The translations under genes were made by a program, and so were the position numbers. A DNA stretch of 64,000 bases from Dolichospermum compactum NIES-806 (GTDB taxonomy: Bacteria; Cyanobacteriota; Cyanobacteriia; Cyanobacteriales; Nostocaceae). The stretch is taken from assembly GCF_002368115.1 (NCBI RefSeq), contig NZ_AP018316.1:2638569-2702568 (forward strand). Direction: 5' to 3'. The notes beneath the pieces are model-generated. The model was given only the letters and a program-made list of their open reading frames with translations, was not told the origin of the DNA and searched no databases. The stretch's first letter is position 1; each line of letters starts with the position of its first letter. Positions 8,015-16,971 of this stretch are shown here, piece after piece.

Positions 8015-8866
8015 ATGGCTTTAACCGCACAAGAAATAGAAGCATTAATGCCAGATTGCACTGAACTACTCAGCGACGAACCAGAAATGGAAAGCTCCTT
8101 ACACTATACACAACTATTAATATTAGTAACTTGTTTAGAATGGTTATGGCGTAATAGAGAAGATTTTTTTATCGGTGCAAATCTTAGCGTTTACTATAGC
8201 CGACAACAGTTAAAAAATCGAGACTTTAGAGGACCAGACTTTTTTCTTGTTAAAGATACGGAAAAACGTCCACGTCTTTCTTGGGTAATATGGGAAGAAG
8301 ATGGTAAATATCCCAATGTAATAATTGAATTACTTTCTGATTCTACAGCGAAGGTAGATAAGGGATTGAAAAAACAGTTGTATCAAAATCAATTCCGCAC
8401 CCCTGAGTATTTTTGGTTTTCCCCGAATACCTTAGAACTGGTAGGATGGCGACTAACAGACAGTGAGTATAAAACTATTCCAGCATCAGAAAATGCCTGG
8501 TATTGGAGTCAGGAGTTAGGTTTATATCTAGGGGTTTGGGAAGATAAGTTAAGATATTTTACTGTTGAAGGAAGATTAGTCCCTACACCAGAAGAAGCTA
8601 ATTTAGAAGAGATTAGAAAAGCTGAAGTTGAACGTCAAAGGGCTGAAGTTGAACGTCAAAGGGCTGAATCTGAACATCAAAGGGCTGAAGTTGAACATCA
8701 AAGGGCTGAATCTGAACGTCGAAAGGTTGAAGTTGAACGTCGAAAGGTTGAAGTTGAACGTCGAAAAGCTGAATCTGAACGTCAGCGTGCTGATGACGCA
8801 GAAAATAAAGCAGATGTTCTAGCGCAAAAATTAAGGGAGTTAGGTATTGAACCCGATAGTTTATAA
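8015..8866 (+). CDS. Uma2 family endonuclease-like protein with heptad-repeat tail
   Basis: A 283-residue DUF820 protein. The N-terminal domain contains LLSDEPEMESSLHY (18-31), FRGPDFFLVK and WEEDGKYPNVIIELLSDST, giving the PD-(D/E)XK-like acidic pattern. After residue 202 comes a run of eight near-perfect seven-residue repeats (AEVERQR and variants) predicted to form a coiled coil, then KLRELGIEPDSL. It lies between an ABC permease gene and its cognate ATPase gene and is flanked by duplicated permease 3' sequence, so it is an insertion into that operon. It is the intact counterpart of the pseudogene at 5151. Function is unknown. Confidence 0.87.
   Translation: MALTAQEIEALMPDCTELLSDEPEMESSLHYTQLLILVTCLEWLWRNREDFFIGANLSVYYSRQQLKNRDFRGPDFFLVKDTEKRPRLSWVIWEEDGKYPNVIIELLSDSTAKVDKGLKKQLYQNQFRTPEYFWFSPNTLELVGWRLTDSEYKTIPASENAWYWSQELGLYLGVWEDKLRYFTVEGRLVPTPEEANLEEIRKAEVERQRAEVERQRAESEHQRAEVEHQRAESERRKVEVERRKVEVERRKAESERQRADDAENKADVLAQKLRELGIEPDSL
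8621..8788 (+). repeat. Eight 21-bp tandem repeats within a Uma2 gene
   Basis: Each unit follows gct-gaa-gtt-gaa-cgt-caa-agg with small changes, so it encodes one heptad per unit. The near identity of the units points to recent slippage expansion. Open frames on both other strands here are by-products of the repeat. Confidence 0.85.
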
Positions 8867-8871
8867 ATCGC

Positions 8872-9114
8872 GGGGCTTTGCTTAATGGCATAATTATTTT
8901 AGCCTTGAGACAATACCTTGTCTATTTCCTGCTTTGTTGGGTTAAGCGACAGCGCAACTCAACGCTCATGTTGGGTTTTATGCTAATTGCTCCGCGAACG
9001 TTCACGTTCCACAACCCAATCTACAAATCAAGGCTTTTTTCCAATTTGGACAAGGTATTGCTGGAGATGGACTTGTTTTTACCTGTGGCGACATCAATTT
9101 ATGGATTGGCTGTA
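8872..9114 (+). pseudogene. Second copy of the ABC permease 3' end
   Basis: Positions 8872-8910 (gggctttgcttaatggcata...) match 7844-7880 of the permease gene. Positions 9065-9114 match 7882-7930, including TGGCG-CATCAATTTATGGATT and the TAA stop. The two halves are separated by a 150-bp element. The copied stop is one base from the ATPase start at 9116, which is the expected ancestral operon junction. This is the original permease end left behind when the Uma2-bearing segment came in. Confidence 0.8.
8911..9060. mobile_element. 150-bp MITE-like element with perfect 12-bp inverted ends
   Basis: The ends are CAATACCTTGTC (8911-8922) and GACAAGGTATTG (9049-9060). The interior carries a TTGGGTTAAGCGACAGCGC segment shared with the GTAGGTTGGGTT repeat family, plus a CGCGAACGTTCACGTTCC motif. 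It interrupts the leftover permease 3' end; flanks TGAGA and TGGAGA may be a degraded target duplication. Confidence 0.7.
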
Positions 9115-9115
9115 A

Positions 9116-9850
9116 ATGGAAGTAATACGTTTGGATAATGTTTCGCTGTGGAGAAGAACTCAAGAGGAATTTTCCTATGATTTGAAGAAAACGCTTCTAT
9201 CTGTATTAGAGGGTAAATACCGACAACCTGCTAAAAAATTAGTTTTAGATAATATTGACTTAGTGGTTGAAAAAGGCGAAAAAATAGGTATAATCGGTGC
9301 GAACGGTTCTGGTAAGTCCACTCTGTTAAAGATAATTTCTGGGATTCTTCAGCCAACAACTGGTACTGTGAGGGTTCGGGGTCAAGTTGCGCCTTTAATT
9401 GAACTAGGAGCAGGCTTTGATGCAGAAATTTCTGTGATAGACAATATACTTCTCTATGGTGTATTGTTGGGTTTTTCTAGGTCTGAAATGAAAGCGAGAG
9501 CGCGTTCTATTTTGGAGTTTGCGGAGTTGGAGGATTATGCTTTAGTTCCAGTTAAGGGTTTATCTTCAGGTATGGTGGCTCGTTTGGGTTTTGCTATTGC
9601 GACTGATGTGCAGCCGGATATTTTGATTTTAGATGAGGTTTTATCAGTAGGAGATGAGAGTTTTAAGAATAAGTGTAAGCAAAGGATGGATCAGTTTTGG
9701 GACGATGATGCCACTGTGTTAGTTGTTTCTCATGATTTAGCGTTTATTAGTACATCCTGTAAAAAGGCTATTTATTTAAGTCAAGGTAATATTAGATTTC
9801 AAGGCGAATCACAGGAGGTTGTGGATTATTATTTAGAACGTATTAAATAA
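9116..9850 (+). CDS. Polysaccharide export ABC transporter ATP-binding protein (Wzt/KpsT-like)
   Basis: A 244-residue ATPase that drives glycan export together with the permease at 7124. Walker A is GANGSGKST (61-69), the signature is LSSGMVARLGFAIA, and Walker B with D-loop is DILILDEVLSVGDESFKNKC. The H-loop is VVSHDL. It ends after the nucleotide-binding domain and lacks the carbohydrate-binding C-terminal domain of long Wzt proteins, so export is probably not gated by terminal sugar recognition of that type. The ATG follows the relic permease stop by one base. Downstream genes for a methyltransferase and glycosyltransferases fit a glycan assembly operon. Confidence 0.92.
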   Translation: MEVIRLDNVSLWRRTQEEFSYDLKKTLLSVLEGKYRQPAKKLVLDNIDLVVEKGEKIGIIGANGSGKSTLLKIISGILQPTTGTVRVRGQVAPLIELGAGFDAEISVIDNILLYGVLLGFSRSEMKARARSILEFAELEDYALVPVKGLSSGMVARLGFAIATDVQPDILILDEVLSVGDESFKNKCKQRMDQFWDDDATVLVVSHDLAFISTSCKKAIYLSQGNIRFQGESQEVVDYYLERIK

Positions 9851-9964
9851 TCTGAAGTAGTTACTTATTGAAGTTTATTTTGGTAAGATTGATAGTAGAA
9901 ATTATTCAGAGAAGAATAAATATAAAAACCTCAATGTAACTTTCTAATACTAATACATAGCTGT

Positions 9965-11149
9965 TTGACTTTTGATAGCACTATTGAAAAAATTACAAGA
10001 AATAAGTTATTAAGAAATGTGAGAAATAAAATGGATTCCGAAAAAATACTAGAACAGATGAAAGCTGTTTATCAACAATCTGTCAGATTTCAAAATAATG
10101 GGCAAAAAATGAAAATAAACTCAGAAGAATCTCAATCACTCAATAATAACGACAGCCATTTTATAGAAATAGATGGTAATTACCTATTATTTTTTAATGA
10201 TATATACACAAGTAACTTGGGCAAATTTCTCAAAAATATACTGAAGAAATTAGCATGGCCTATTTTAAAAAGACAGACTTATTTTAACTCTGCCATCAGA
10301 CAGCTTTTACATAAGCTAGTACAAAAAAACTATGAAGATTTAGTAAAATCTAGAGAGGTAAATGAAAAAATTACTCAACTTGAACTGAAGTTTGAAGAGC
10401 TATCTACTAAAATACAAACTGATAATATTCACATAAATAACTTTACATCTGCTGAATCGGCAAAGATAAAAAGTGGATTATGGTTTAATGAACCAATAAT
10501 TATTGACTATAGTGGTGAGGGTGAAGCTTATTGGGCTGTAACTAATGAGAGAATTTTAGAAAAAACTTTTGTGATACATTCCCTAGCTCGTTTTTGTGAT
10601 TCTAAGAACATAGAAATTTTAGATGTAGGAGCAGCCGAAAGTCTTTTATCGTATGAATTAGCAAGCTTTGATTACTCAGTTACAGCAATAGATATTCGCC
10701 CCATAGCTTTATCTCATCCTAATTTAAAATTTGTTAAAAGTGATATTTGTCAGCCTGTATTTTCATCAGATAGCTTCGATTGTGTAATTGCTTTATCTAC
10801 TCTCGAACATATCGGCTTGGGATGGTATGGAGATGAAAAAGGAAATAGTTATGATATGGAAGCTGTTAAACAAATCAATTTACTTTTAAAACCAGCAGGC
10901 ATATTTATACTCACAGTTCCCTATGGTAGAAAAGCTGTAACACCAGTACATCGAATTTACGATCAAGAATCACTCCAAAAATTAACTCAAGATTTTACAG
11001 TGATGCAAATATCCTATGGAGTACGTAAGGATAACTTCACATGGACTATTACTGAAAATGAGTTAGAAGCATCAGTCAAAGAACATAATCCAGATAACTA
11101 CCTCCCTGGTGCAGTAGCTATGTTGGTATGTAAAAAAAATATTCTTTAA
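9965..11149 (+). CDS. Class I SAM-dependent methyltransferase with N-terminal coiled coil
   Basis: A protein of 394 residues from TTG 9965, or 372 from ATG 10031 (MDSEKILEQM). The C-terminal half is a class I methyltransferase: motif I ILDVGAAES, an acidic end of strand 2 in TAIDIRP, VKSDICQPVFSSDSFDCVIALSTLEHIG for motifs II-III, and LLKPAGIFILTVPYG for the following strand. The N-terminal ~170 residues are polar and probably partly coiled coil. It lies between the export ATPase and three GT4 genes, so methylation of a sugar or glycan terminus is a reasonable inference, but the substrate cannot be read from the sequence. Confidence 0.8.
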   Translation: MTFDSTIEKITRNKLLRNVRNKMDSEKILEQMKAVYQQSVRFQNNGQKMKINSEESQSLNNNDSHFIEIDGNYLLFFNDIYTSNLGKFLKNILKKLAWPILKRQTYFNSAIRQLLHKLVQKNYEDLVKSREVNEKITQLELKFEELSTKIQTDNIHINNFTSAESAKIKSGLWFNEPIIIDYSGEGEAYWAVTNERILEKTFVIHSLARFCDSKNIEILDVGAAESLLSYELASFDYSVTAIDIRPIALSHPNLKFVKSDICQPVFSSDSFDCVIALSTLEHIGLGWYGDEKGNSYDMEAVKQINLLLKPAGIFILTVPYGRKAVTPVHRIYDQESLQKLTQDFTVMQISYGVRKDNFTWTITENELEASVKEHNPDNYLPGAVAMLVCKKNIL

Positions 11150-11180
11150 AAAAAATAAATTTGGAAAATTGGAATTAATA

Positions 11181-13748
11181 ATGAAAATTGCAATTGATAT
11201 TCAAGCCTTACAAACGAAAAATTCTAGAAATAGGGGAATTGGGCGTTATACACAATCAGTGATAGAAGCTTTATTTAATCAACAAAATACCCCTAGTTTC
11301 GATCTATATGCCAATAGTACATTACTAGAACCATCATTGAATAAAAATTTATTTTCATATAGTTCTATAGATTACCCATATATTGGTAGTTGTGCAACTA
11401 ATGATCTATTGCTCAAAAGCACCTTAATATCATCAGATGCTAACATGGTATTTGTCCCCAGTCCTATGGAAGAATTAGATTCTACAATACCCGATTACAC
11501 TAATTTTACTAAAAAAATTTTTGTCATTTGTTATGATTTGATCCCACTTATATTTTCTGATAGATATTTATTAAATGATGAAAATATGCAATCTCTTTAC
11601 ATGAGGAGATTAAAAAATGTACAAAATGCTGATTTTATATTTGCAATTTCTGAATCTACTCGTCAAGATGTAATTAAATATCTGAAAATACCTCCTAATA
11701 AAGTTTTAAATGTTTCGGGAGGTGTTTCTCCGTTCTTTACTCAAATCCCAGTTAATGAGCGTTATTCTTGGCTGAAAACTTTTGCTGATAAGTTTGGTAT
11801 TCATAAGAAATTTATTCTCTACACAGGAGGTGAGGACTGGCGTAAAAATATTGAAGGATTAGTTCATGGTTTCGCTAAATTACCCAACAGTTTTCGTGAA
11901 AACTACCAATTAGTTGTTGCTTGTAAAGTCTCTGATTTCTTTGCTCAAGAAATCAGCAGTTTAGCTGCCAAATTAGACATTGGTAAATCCCTAGTTTTAA
12001 CAAATTATATTACAGATGAAGAACTAAGAGCTTTATATTCAACTTGCTCTTTATTTGTCTTTCCTTCTTTTTATGAAGGTTTTGGTTTACCATTGCTAGA
12101 AGCTATTTCTTGTGGCGCACCGGCTATTGCAAGTAATAACTCTTCTTTACCAGAGATTTTAGGTTCTTCTGAGCTACTGTTTAATCCACATTCACCTGAT
12201 GATATCTCTAGGATTATACTAACAGTTCTCTCTAATGAAGAATTTAAAATGAGAATTGCTGAGAATTCTCTTCAGCAAGCGTCCCAATTTTCTTGGGAAT
12301 CAGTGGCTCAAAAAATGGTTAGTGTTTTTCAAGAACATCAGCCATTAAATAAGATAACTATTACTTTTAGCCGAGTTGAGATCCCTAATAAAAAGCCTCA
12401 AATAGCTTTTTTTAGTCCTTTACCGCCAGCTAAATCTGGTATTGCAGACTACAGCCAAGATCTCATCCCATTATTGCAAGAATATTTTAGTATTGATTTA
12501 TATGATGATAGTGATTTACCGGAGGCTGATATAACGAATAATTTATTTCTTCATACAAAATTTGAAGAGAGGTTAGATTCTCAACACTATGAAGGGATTA
12601 TTTATCAAATAGGTAATAGTAGTTACCATTGTAATATGTACTCAAAATTAATGAGGTATTCCGGTATAACTGTTTTACACGACTATTATTTAGGAGGACT
12701 CATTAATTATATGGAAACTTATTCTCCAGAATTTGGTATAACACTCTCTCAAGAATTAGAACACAGTTACGGAAAAGATAGAGCTATAGAAATATCAACC
12801 TTAATTCAACAGAGAAAATTGAATATTCATGAAAAACTACCTGAAGAAAAAATTTACTTAAATAGGAGAATTTTTACTCGTTCTTTAGGAGTAATTTTGC
12901 ATAGTAAATGGGCTTATAACTGTGCAGTTCAAGATTTTAGTAATGATAATAGTCATATTGCTCACATACCACAGCTAGTTCCCAAGGTTTTACTTGAAGA
13001 AAAATTACTTTCCGATGAACGCCAAGCGTTAGGGATTCCTGGTGATAATTTCATAATTACTACATTTGGATTTATTAGTTTAACTAAACGTCCTCTACAA
13101 ATTCTCCGTGCTTTTAAAAAGTATTTATTTTATCGACCTAATGCGTACTTAGTTTATGTAGGTGGTACTGATTATATTGGTTCAATTGATCTAGAAAATG
13201 AGATTCAAAAACTAGGTTTACAAAATCAAGTGAAAATTACTGGCTATATCAATATGTCAGATTTTTATAGATATATAGAAATATCCGATGTTTGTCTTAA
13301 CTTAAGATATCCATTTAATGGTGAAAGTTCAGCTTCACTTTTACGCATTTTGTCTGTTGGTAAGCCTACAATCATTACAGATATAGGTTCATTTTCTGAT
13401 TTTCCTGATGATGTGGTACTCAAAATTCCTCAACCTCATCCAAGTAATGAAGTTGATGAAATACTCAAAGCTTTAATTTTATTGACTGAAAACTTGGAAT
13501 ATAGACATTCTCTCAGTAAAAATTCATCTGAGTATATTTCTAGAGAACATTCTCCAGAAAGATGCGCTCTGTTGTATTCTGATTTTATTCAGCAAGTTTT
13601 ACGCTCACCCAAAGCCCAGCAAAAAATGCTTACAGATTACGTTGGTAGAGAATTAGCCAAAATCGAAGCAAATGCTTCTGAAACGTTACTAAATTACTTT
13701 GTTAAAGCAGTTGTTACTAATAATTCAATGGTTAACAATCAAGATTGA
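11181..13748 (+). CDS. Two-domain GT4 glycosyltransferase
   Basis: An 855-residue protein from ATG 11181; a TTG 12 bases earlier is also open. The first GT-B unit begins MKIAIDIQALQ and RNRGIGRYTQ and carries the E-x7-E motif in FYEGFGLPLLEA with SNNSSLPEI (about 295-325). A second GT4 unit starts near residue 403 (IAFFSPLPPAKSGIADYS) and keeps LTKRPLQILRAF, but its E-x7-E region is changed (FNGESSASLLRILSVGKPT). The first domain therefore looks catalytically standard and the second divergent. Such double enzymes build repeating glycans; the sugars cannot be read from the sequence. It lies in the cluster behind the ABC exporter. Confidence 0.87.
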   Translation: MKIAIDIQALQTKNSRNRGIGRYTQSVIEALFNQQNTPSFDLYANSTLLEPSLNKNLFSYSSIDYPYIGSCATNDLLLKSTLISSDANMVFVPSPMEELDSTIPDYTNFTKKIFVICYDLIPLIFSDRYLLNDENMQSLYMRRLKNVQNADFIFAISESTRQDVIKYLKIPPNKVLNVSGGVSPFFTQIPVNERYSWLKTFADKFGIHKKFILYTGGEDWRKNIEGLVHGFAKLPNSFRENYQLVVACKVSDFFAQEISSLAAKLDIGKSLVLTNYITDEELRALYSTCSLFVFPSFYEGFGLPLLEAISCGAPAIASNNSSLPEILGSSELLFNPHSPDDISRIILTVLSNEEFKMRIAENSLQQASQFSWESVAQKMVSVFQEHQPLNKITITFSRVEIPNKKPQIAFFSPLPPAKSGIADYSQDLIPLLQEYFSIDLYDDSDLPEADITNNLFLHTKFEERLDSQHYEGIIYQIGNSSYHCNMYSKLMRYSGITVLHDYYLGGLINYMETYSPEFGITLSQELEHSYGKDRAIEISTLIQQRKLNIHEKLPEEKIYLNRRIFTRSLGVILHSKWAYNCAVQDFSNDNSHIAHIPQLVPKVLLEEKLLSDERQALGIPGDNFIITTFGFISLTKRPLQILRAFKKYLFYRPNAYLVYVGGTDYIGSIDLENEIQKLGLQNQVKITGYINMSDFYRYIEISDVCLNLRYPFNGESSASLLRILSVGKPTIITDIGSFSDFPDDVVLKIPQPHPSNEVDEILKALILLTENLEYRHSLSKNSSEYISREHSPERCALLYSDFIQQVLRSPKAQQKMLTDYVGRELAKIEANASETLLNYFVKAVVTNNSMVNNQD

Positions 13749-13828
13749 AATTCCCTTAATCAGAAAATATTTCTTGAATGAATTTAAAGTTTCTATAATC
13801 ATAAAATTTAAAAAATTTAGGAGAATTA

Positions 13829-15127
13829 ATGAGGATTTTCATAGATTGCACCCATACAGCTAATTATACTTATAAAAACACTGGTATTCATAGAGTTGTG
13901 CGCCAAATAACATCAGAGTTACTTAAGATAGCTGTAAGCAACCCAAATCTAGAAGTAATACCAGTTAAATTTGATGGGACTTGTATAACTAGAGTAATTT
14001 CTCTCGATGAACAAAATACAAATGATTCTACTCAAGAGATCAAAGAGATAATTCCGATCAAAAAAATAGCTAAAAAACTCAGTTTATATACACATAAAGC
14101 AACAAATAAACTAAAAAAGCTATTACCTGGTTATTTAACTATTAATAATCAAATAAAATGGAAATCTGAATTTGCAGGTATTAAATTTTCATCAAAAGAT
14201 ATTTATATTATTGCTGATGCTAATTGGGATTTACCTCAATCTTATAATCATTTTTTACAACATCTAAAAAAACATGAAGTTACTATAGTATCAATATGTT
14301 ACGATTTGATACCAATCAAATTTCCAGAATTTTGTTCACAGGAGTTTGTGAAATGTTTTAGAGAATTTTATTACCAGTATTCTGATTGTTTTGATAAAGT
14401 GATATGTATATCTCGTCAAAGTGCAGAAGATTATATAAAGGCTAAAAAAGAAGGAGTATTACCTAGCAATAATAGAAATCAGCTTGTTGATAGCTTTCGA
14501 TTGGGATCTGACTATTCTAAAGATAAACAGTTAGATAATCAAGATGATAACGTAGATAATACGAAAATAATATCAAGACTTAATCAAAGATATATTCTTG
14601 TAGTTGGTAGTTTAGTTCCTCATAAAAATATCAAAACTATTATTACAGCATTTGATTTATTAGCAAAATCCAATCAGAATATAAATTTAGTATTTGCAGG
14701 AAATCGAGGATGGCACAAAGATACTGATATTTTAATTGAAAAAAATGAACTGTATCAAAAGCGAATACATATTTTTGATTCAGTAACAGATTCTCAACTA
14801 GATATTCTCTATAAAAATTGTTATTGTTTGGTTCAAGCCTCATTTTATGAAGGATTTGGATTGCCAGTTGTAGAAGCACTGCAACACAGTAAACCTGTCA
14901 TTTCAAGTAATGGTGGTTCTTTACCAGAAGTAGGGGGAGATTTTTGCCTATACTTTGATCCTAATGAACCAATACAGCTTTATCAAGCTTTAGAAAAATT
15001 GGTGGGGTCAGATGTTTTCTATAATCAGTTGGTAGCTTGTATCAGAAATGAGTATAGTCCATTTTCGTGGCAAGAATCAGCTAAACAGTTGATTTCCGTG
15101 CTGTCTATAGGAGAAAATATATTGTAA
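13829..15127 (+). CDS. GT4 family glycosyltransferase
   Basis: A 432-residue GT-B enzyme. The N-terminus MRIFIDCTHTANYTYKNTGI and HRVVRQI resemble WbaZ/WbdB-type mannosyl- or rhamnosyltransferases. The donor-binding half contains YILVVGSLVPHKNIKTIITA, then the E-x7-E motif in FYEGFGLPVVEAL and SNGGSLPEVGGD. A lysine-rich insertion of about 60 residues lies around 70-110. ATG 13829 follows AGGAGAATT. It is the third glycan gene after the exporter. Acceptor and donor are unknown. Confidence 0.87.
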   Translation: MRIFIDCTHTANYTYKNTGIHRVVRQITSELLKIAVSNPNLEVIPVKFDGTCITRVISLDEQNTNDSTQEIKEIIPIKKIAKKLSLYTHKATNKLKKLLPGYLTINNQIKWKSEFAGIKFSSKDIYIIADANWDLPQSYNHFLQHLKKHEVTIVSICYDLIPIKFPEFCSQEFVKCFREFYYQYSDCFDKVICISRQSAEDYIKAKKEGVLPSNNRNQLVDSFRLGSDYSKDKQLDNQDDNVDNTKIISRLNQRYILVVGSLVPHKNIKTIITAFDLLAKSNQNINLVFAGNRGWHKDTDILIEKNELYQKRIHIFDSVTDSQLDILYKNCYCLVQASFYEGFGLPVVEALQHSKPVISSNGGSLPEVGGDFCLYFDPNEPIQLYQALEKLVGSDVFYNQLVACIRNEYSPFSWQESAKQLISVLSIGENIL

Positions 15128-15148
15128 CAATAAATATAGGATTTAACC

Positions 15149-16222
15149 TTGTTGTCTCCACTTCTAGTCAATCTCTCTTTTCTCACCTCTGAACCTACTG
15201 GTATAAGCACTTATGCCAGTAATCTATTTCCATATCTACAAATACTTAAACCGACATTACTAATTTCGCAACCTATTAATAAATATAACCACTACTCAGT
15301 ACCGCAAAATTTAACACCAAAACAAGGAACAAAAGGACATTTACGCCGTTTATTGTGGACACAATTTCAACTTCCAAAAATCTATCAAAACCTCAAATCC
15401 CAACTTTTATTTTCCCCTATTCCCGAAGCACCTTTATATACTAATTGTCGGTTTGTTGTTACAGCATTTGATATGATACCACTGCGGTTTCCTAAAAGCT
15501 TTTCACCATTAACGACATACCATAAATACTATACTCCTGAAGTTTTTAAACAAGCAGAACATATTATTTGTATATCAGAATCAACAGCCAATGATATCAC
15601 CCAATTTTACCAAATTCCTAGTAATAAAATTACACCAATTCTCTTGGCGGGAGATAACTCACATTTCCAATTCCTGAACCTTCCTACCCATAATTACTTC
15701 CTATATATTGGTCGTCAAGACCCTTACAAAAACCTCCAAAGACTAATTACCGCTTTTTCCGCATTACCTCAAAAAAATGATTATGAATTATGGTTAGCAG
15801 GACCCTATGATCAACGTTACTCTCCATTATTAGAAACACAAACTCAAGAATTAGGAATCAATCATCTTGTCAAATTCCTTAATTATGTCTCCTATGACGA
15901 ATTACCAATAATTATTAATCAAGCATTGGCTCTTGTTTTCCCTACTCTGTGGGAAGGATTTGGTTTACCAGTTTTAGAAGCAATGGCTTGTGGTACACCT
16001 GTTATTACTTCTAATATCTCCTCACTTCCAGAGGTTGCGGGAGATGCTGCTATTTTAATTAATCCCTACAATCCAGGGGAAATTACAGCAGCAATGCAAA
16101 CAATTATCAACGATTCAGAAACCAGAAAACAACTTTCAGAAAAAGGTCTAAAAAGAGCAAGTCAATTTAGTTGGGAAAAAACCGGACTTGCTACAGTTGA
16201 AGTTTTAAAAGAATATCTTTGA
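15149..16222 (+). CDS. GT4 family glycosyltransferase
   Basis: A 357-residue GT-B enzyme starting at TTG 15149 or 15152, with TAGGA about 10 nt upstream and no early ATG. NLSFLTSEPTGISTYASNL is the acceptor-side glycine loop. YFLYIGRQDPYKNLQRLITA and LWEGFGLPVLEAMACGTPVI form the donor-binding core with E-x7-E. The C-terminus ATVEVLKEYL is typical. It begins 21 bases after the previous glycosyltransferase and closes the glycan cluster. Confidence 0.87.
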   Translation: MLSPLLVNLSFLTSEPTGISTYASNLFPYLQILKPTLLISQPINKYNHYSVPQNLTPKQGTKGHLRRLLWTQFQLPKIYQNLKSQLLFSPIPEAPLYTNCRFVVTAFDMIPLRFPKSFSPLTTYHKYYTPEVFKQAEHIICISESTANDITQFYQIPSNKITPILLAGDNSHFQFLNLPTHNYFLYIGRQDPYKNLQRLITAFSALPQKNDYELWLAGPYDQRYSPLLETQTQELGINHLVKFLNYVSYDELPIIINQALALVFPTLWEGFGLPVLEAMACGTPVITSNISSLPEVAGDAAILINPYNPGEITAAMQTIINDSETRKQLSEKGLKRASQFSWEKTGLATVEVLKEYL

Positions 16223-16623
16223 GCATACCTGAATTTAGGTAACAACATTTTGTGCTATTGTCTAAGTAGTTTTTATAGGAAATTTCATATATAATGACAG
16301 ATAGTACATATACACTAGCAAGAAAACAATCACCATGACACAAGAACCAATTTTTGAAGAAAGCAGTGGTTTTAATGATTAGTAAAACCAAGGAGAAACC
16401 CATGAACACCTCCATAGAACTTCCCAGCGGTAAAATCCTCAACATCACCCGATTTATTGCCCTAATAATTAAAAAGACATTTTAATCATTTAATTCCTTA
16501 ATTTCTCTACCCGCAATCACTTTCTATACATCTGTTGTCAATATCTTTACAAAAATCTTCAAAGACTACTTACCGCTTTTTAAAAGTTATAATCTCTATA
16601 TAACTCATCAAAAAAATAGAGCA
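16223..16623. other. Intergenic region with short decayed reading frames
   Basis: Two short frames are visible: ATG 16335 (MTQEPIFEESSGFND, stop at 16380) and ATG 16402 behind AAGGAGAAACCC (27 residues, MNTSIELPSGKIL, ending at 16485). The good ribosome site and the abrupt ending suggest a truncated small gene. The rest is AT-rich with no recognisable feature. Confidence 0.4.
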
Positions 16624-16971
16624 ATGACTGAAAAAACCATCTCAGCAGACCTAGACCTAGAAACAGCAGAGCGAATTAGTGTATTATCAAAAATGGAAAA
16701 TCGCTCAACATCCCAAATAGCCAGTGCTGCAATCAAGCTAGGAGCTATGTTACCTCATAATGCTTGGTCAGCACTCTTACAGTTAAATGGGGTTGCTTCT
16801 GAGGCACAGTGGCAAGAAATTAGTCAAGAAATTACAAGAGTTTTATTGCATCACCAATACAACCTCGCTCAACAAAGAATTGCCCAAAATATAGATCAAA
16901 AGTGGTTAAATTCCTTAGAAACTGAAGATGATATACTCTATGCTTCAGTTGAGTTAACTCGTGATGTCTAA
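16624..16971 (+). CDS. Probable antitoxin with N-terminal ribbon-helix-helix segment
   Basis: A 115-residue protein. The first ~50 residues (KTISADLDLETAERISVLSK, then RSTSQIASAAIKLG) resemble a CopG/Arc-type ribbon-helix-helix. The rest is helical and uncharacterised. Its stop overlaps the start of a PIN-domain gene by 8 bases (ATG at 16964), so the two are translationally coupled. By position it is the antitoxin. It is longer than most VapB proteins. Confidence 0.7.
   Translation: MTEKTISADLDLETAERISVLSKMENRSTSQIASAAIKLGAMLPHNAWSALLQLNGVASEAQWQEISQEITRVLLHHQYNLAQQRIAQNIDQKWLNSLETEDDILYASVELTRDV

Noticed and set aside
8613..8891. Open frames antisense or shifted over the Uma2 tail
   Set aside because: They arise from the 21-bp repeats of the coiled-coil region and have no independent start signal.
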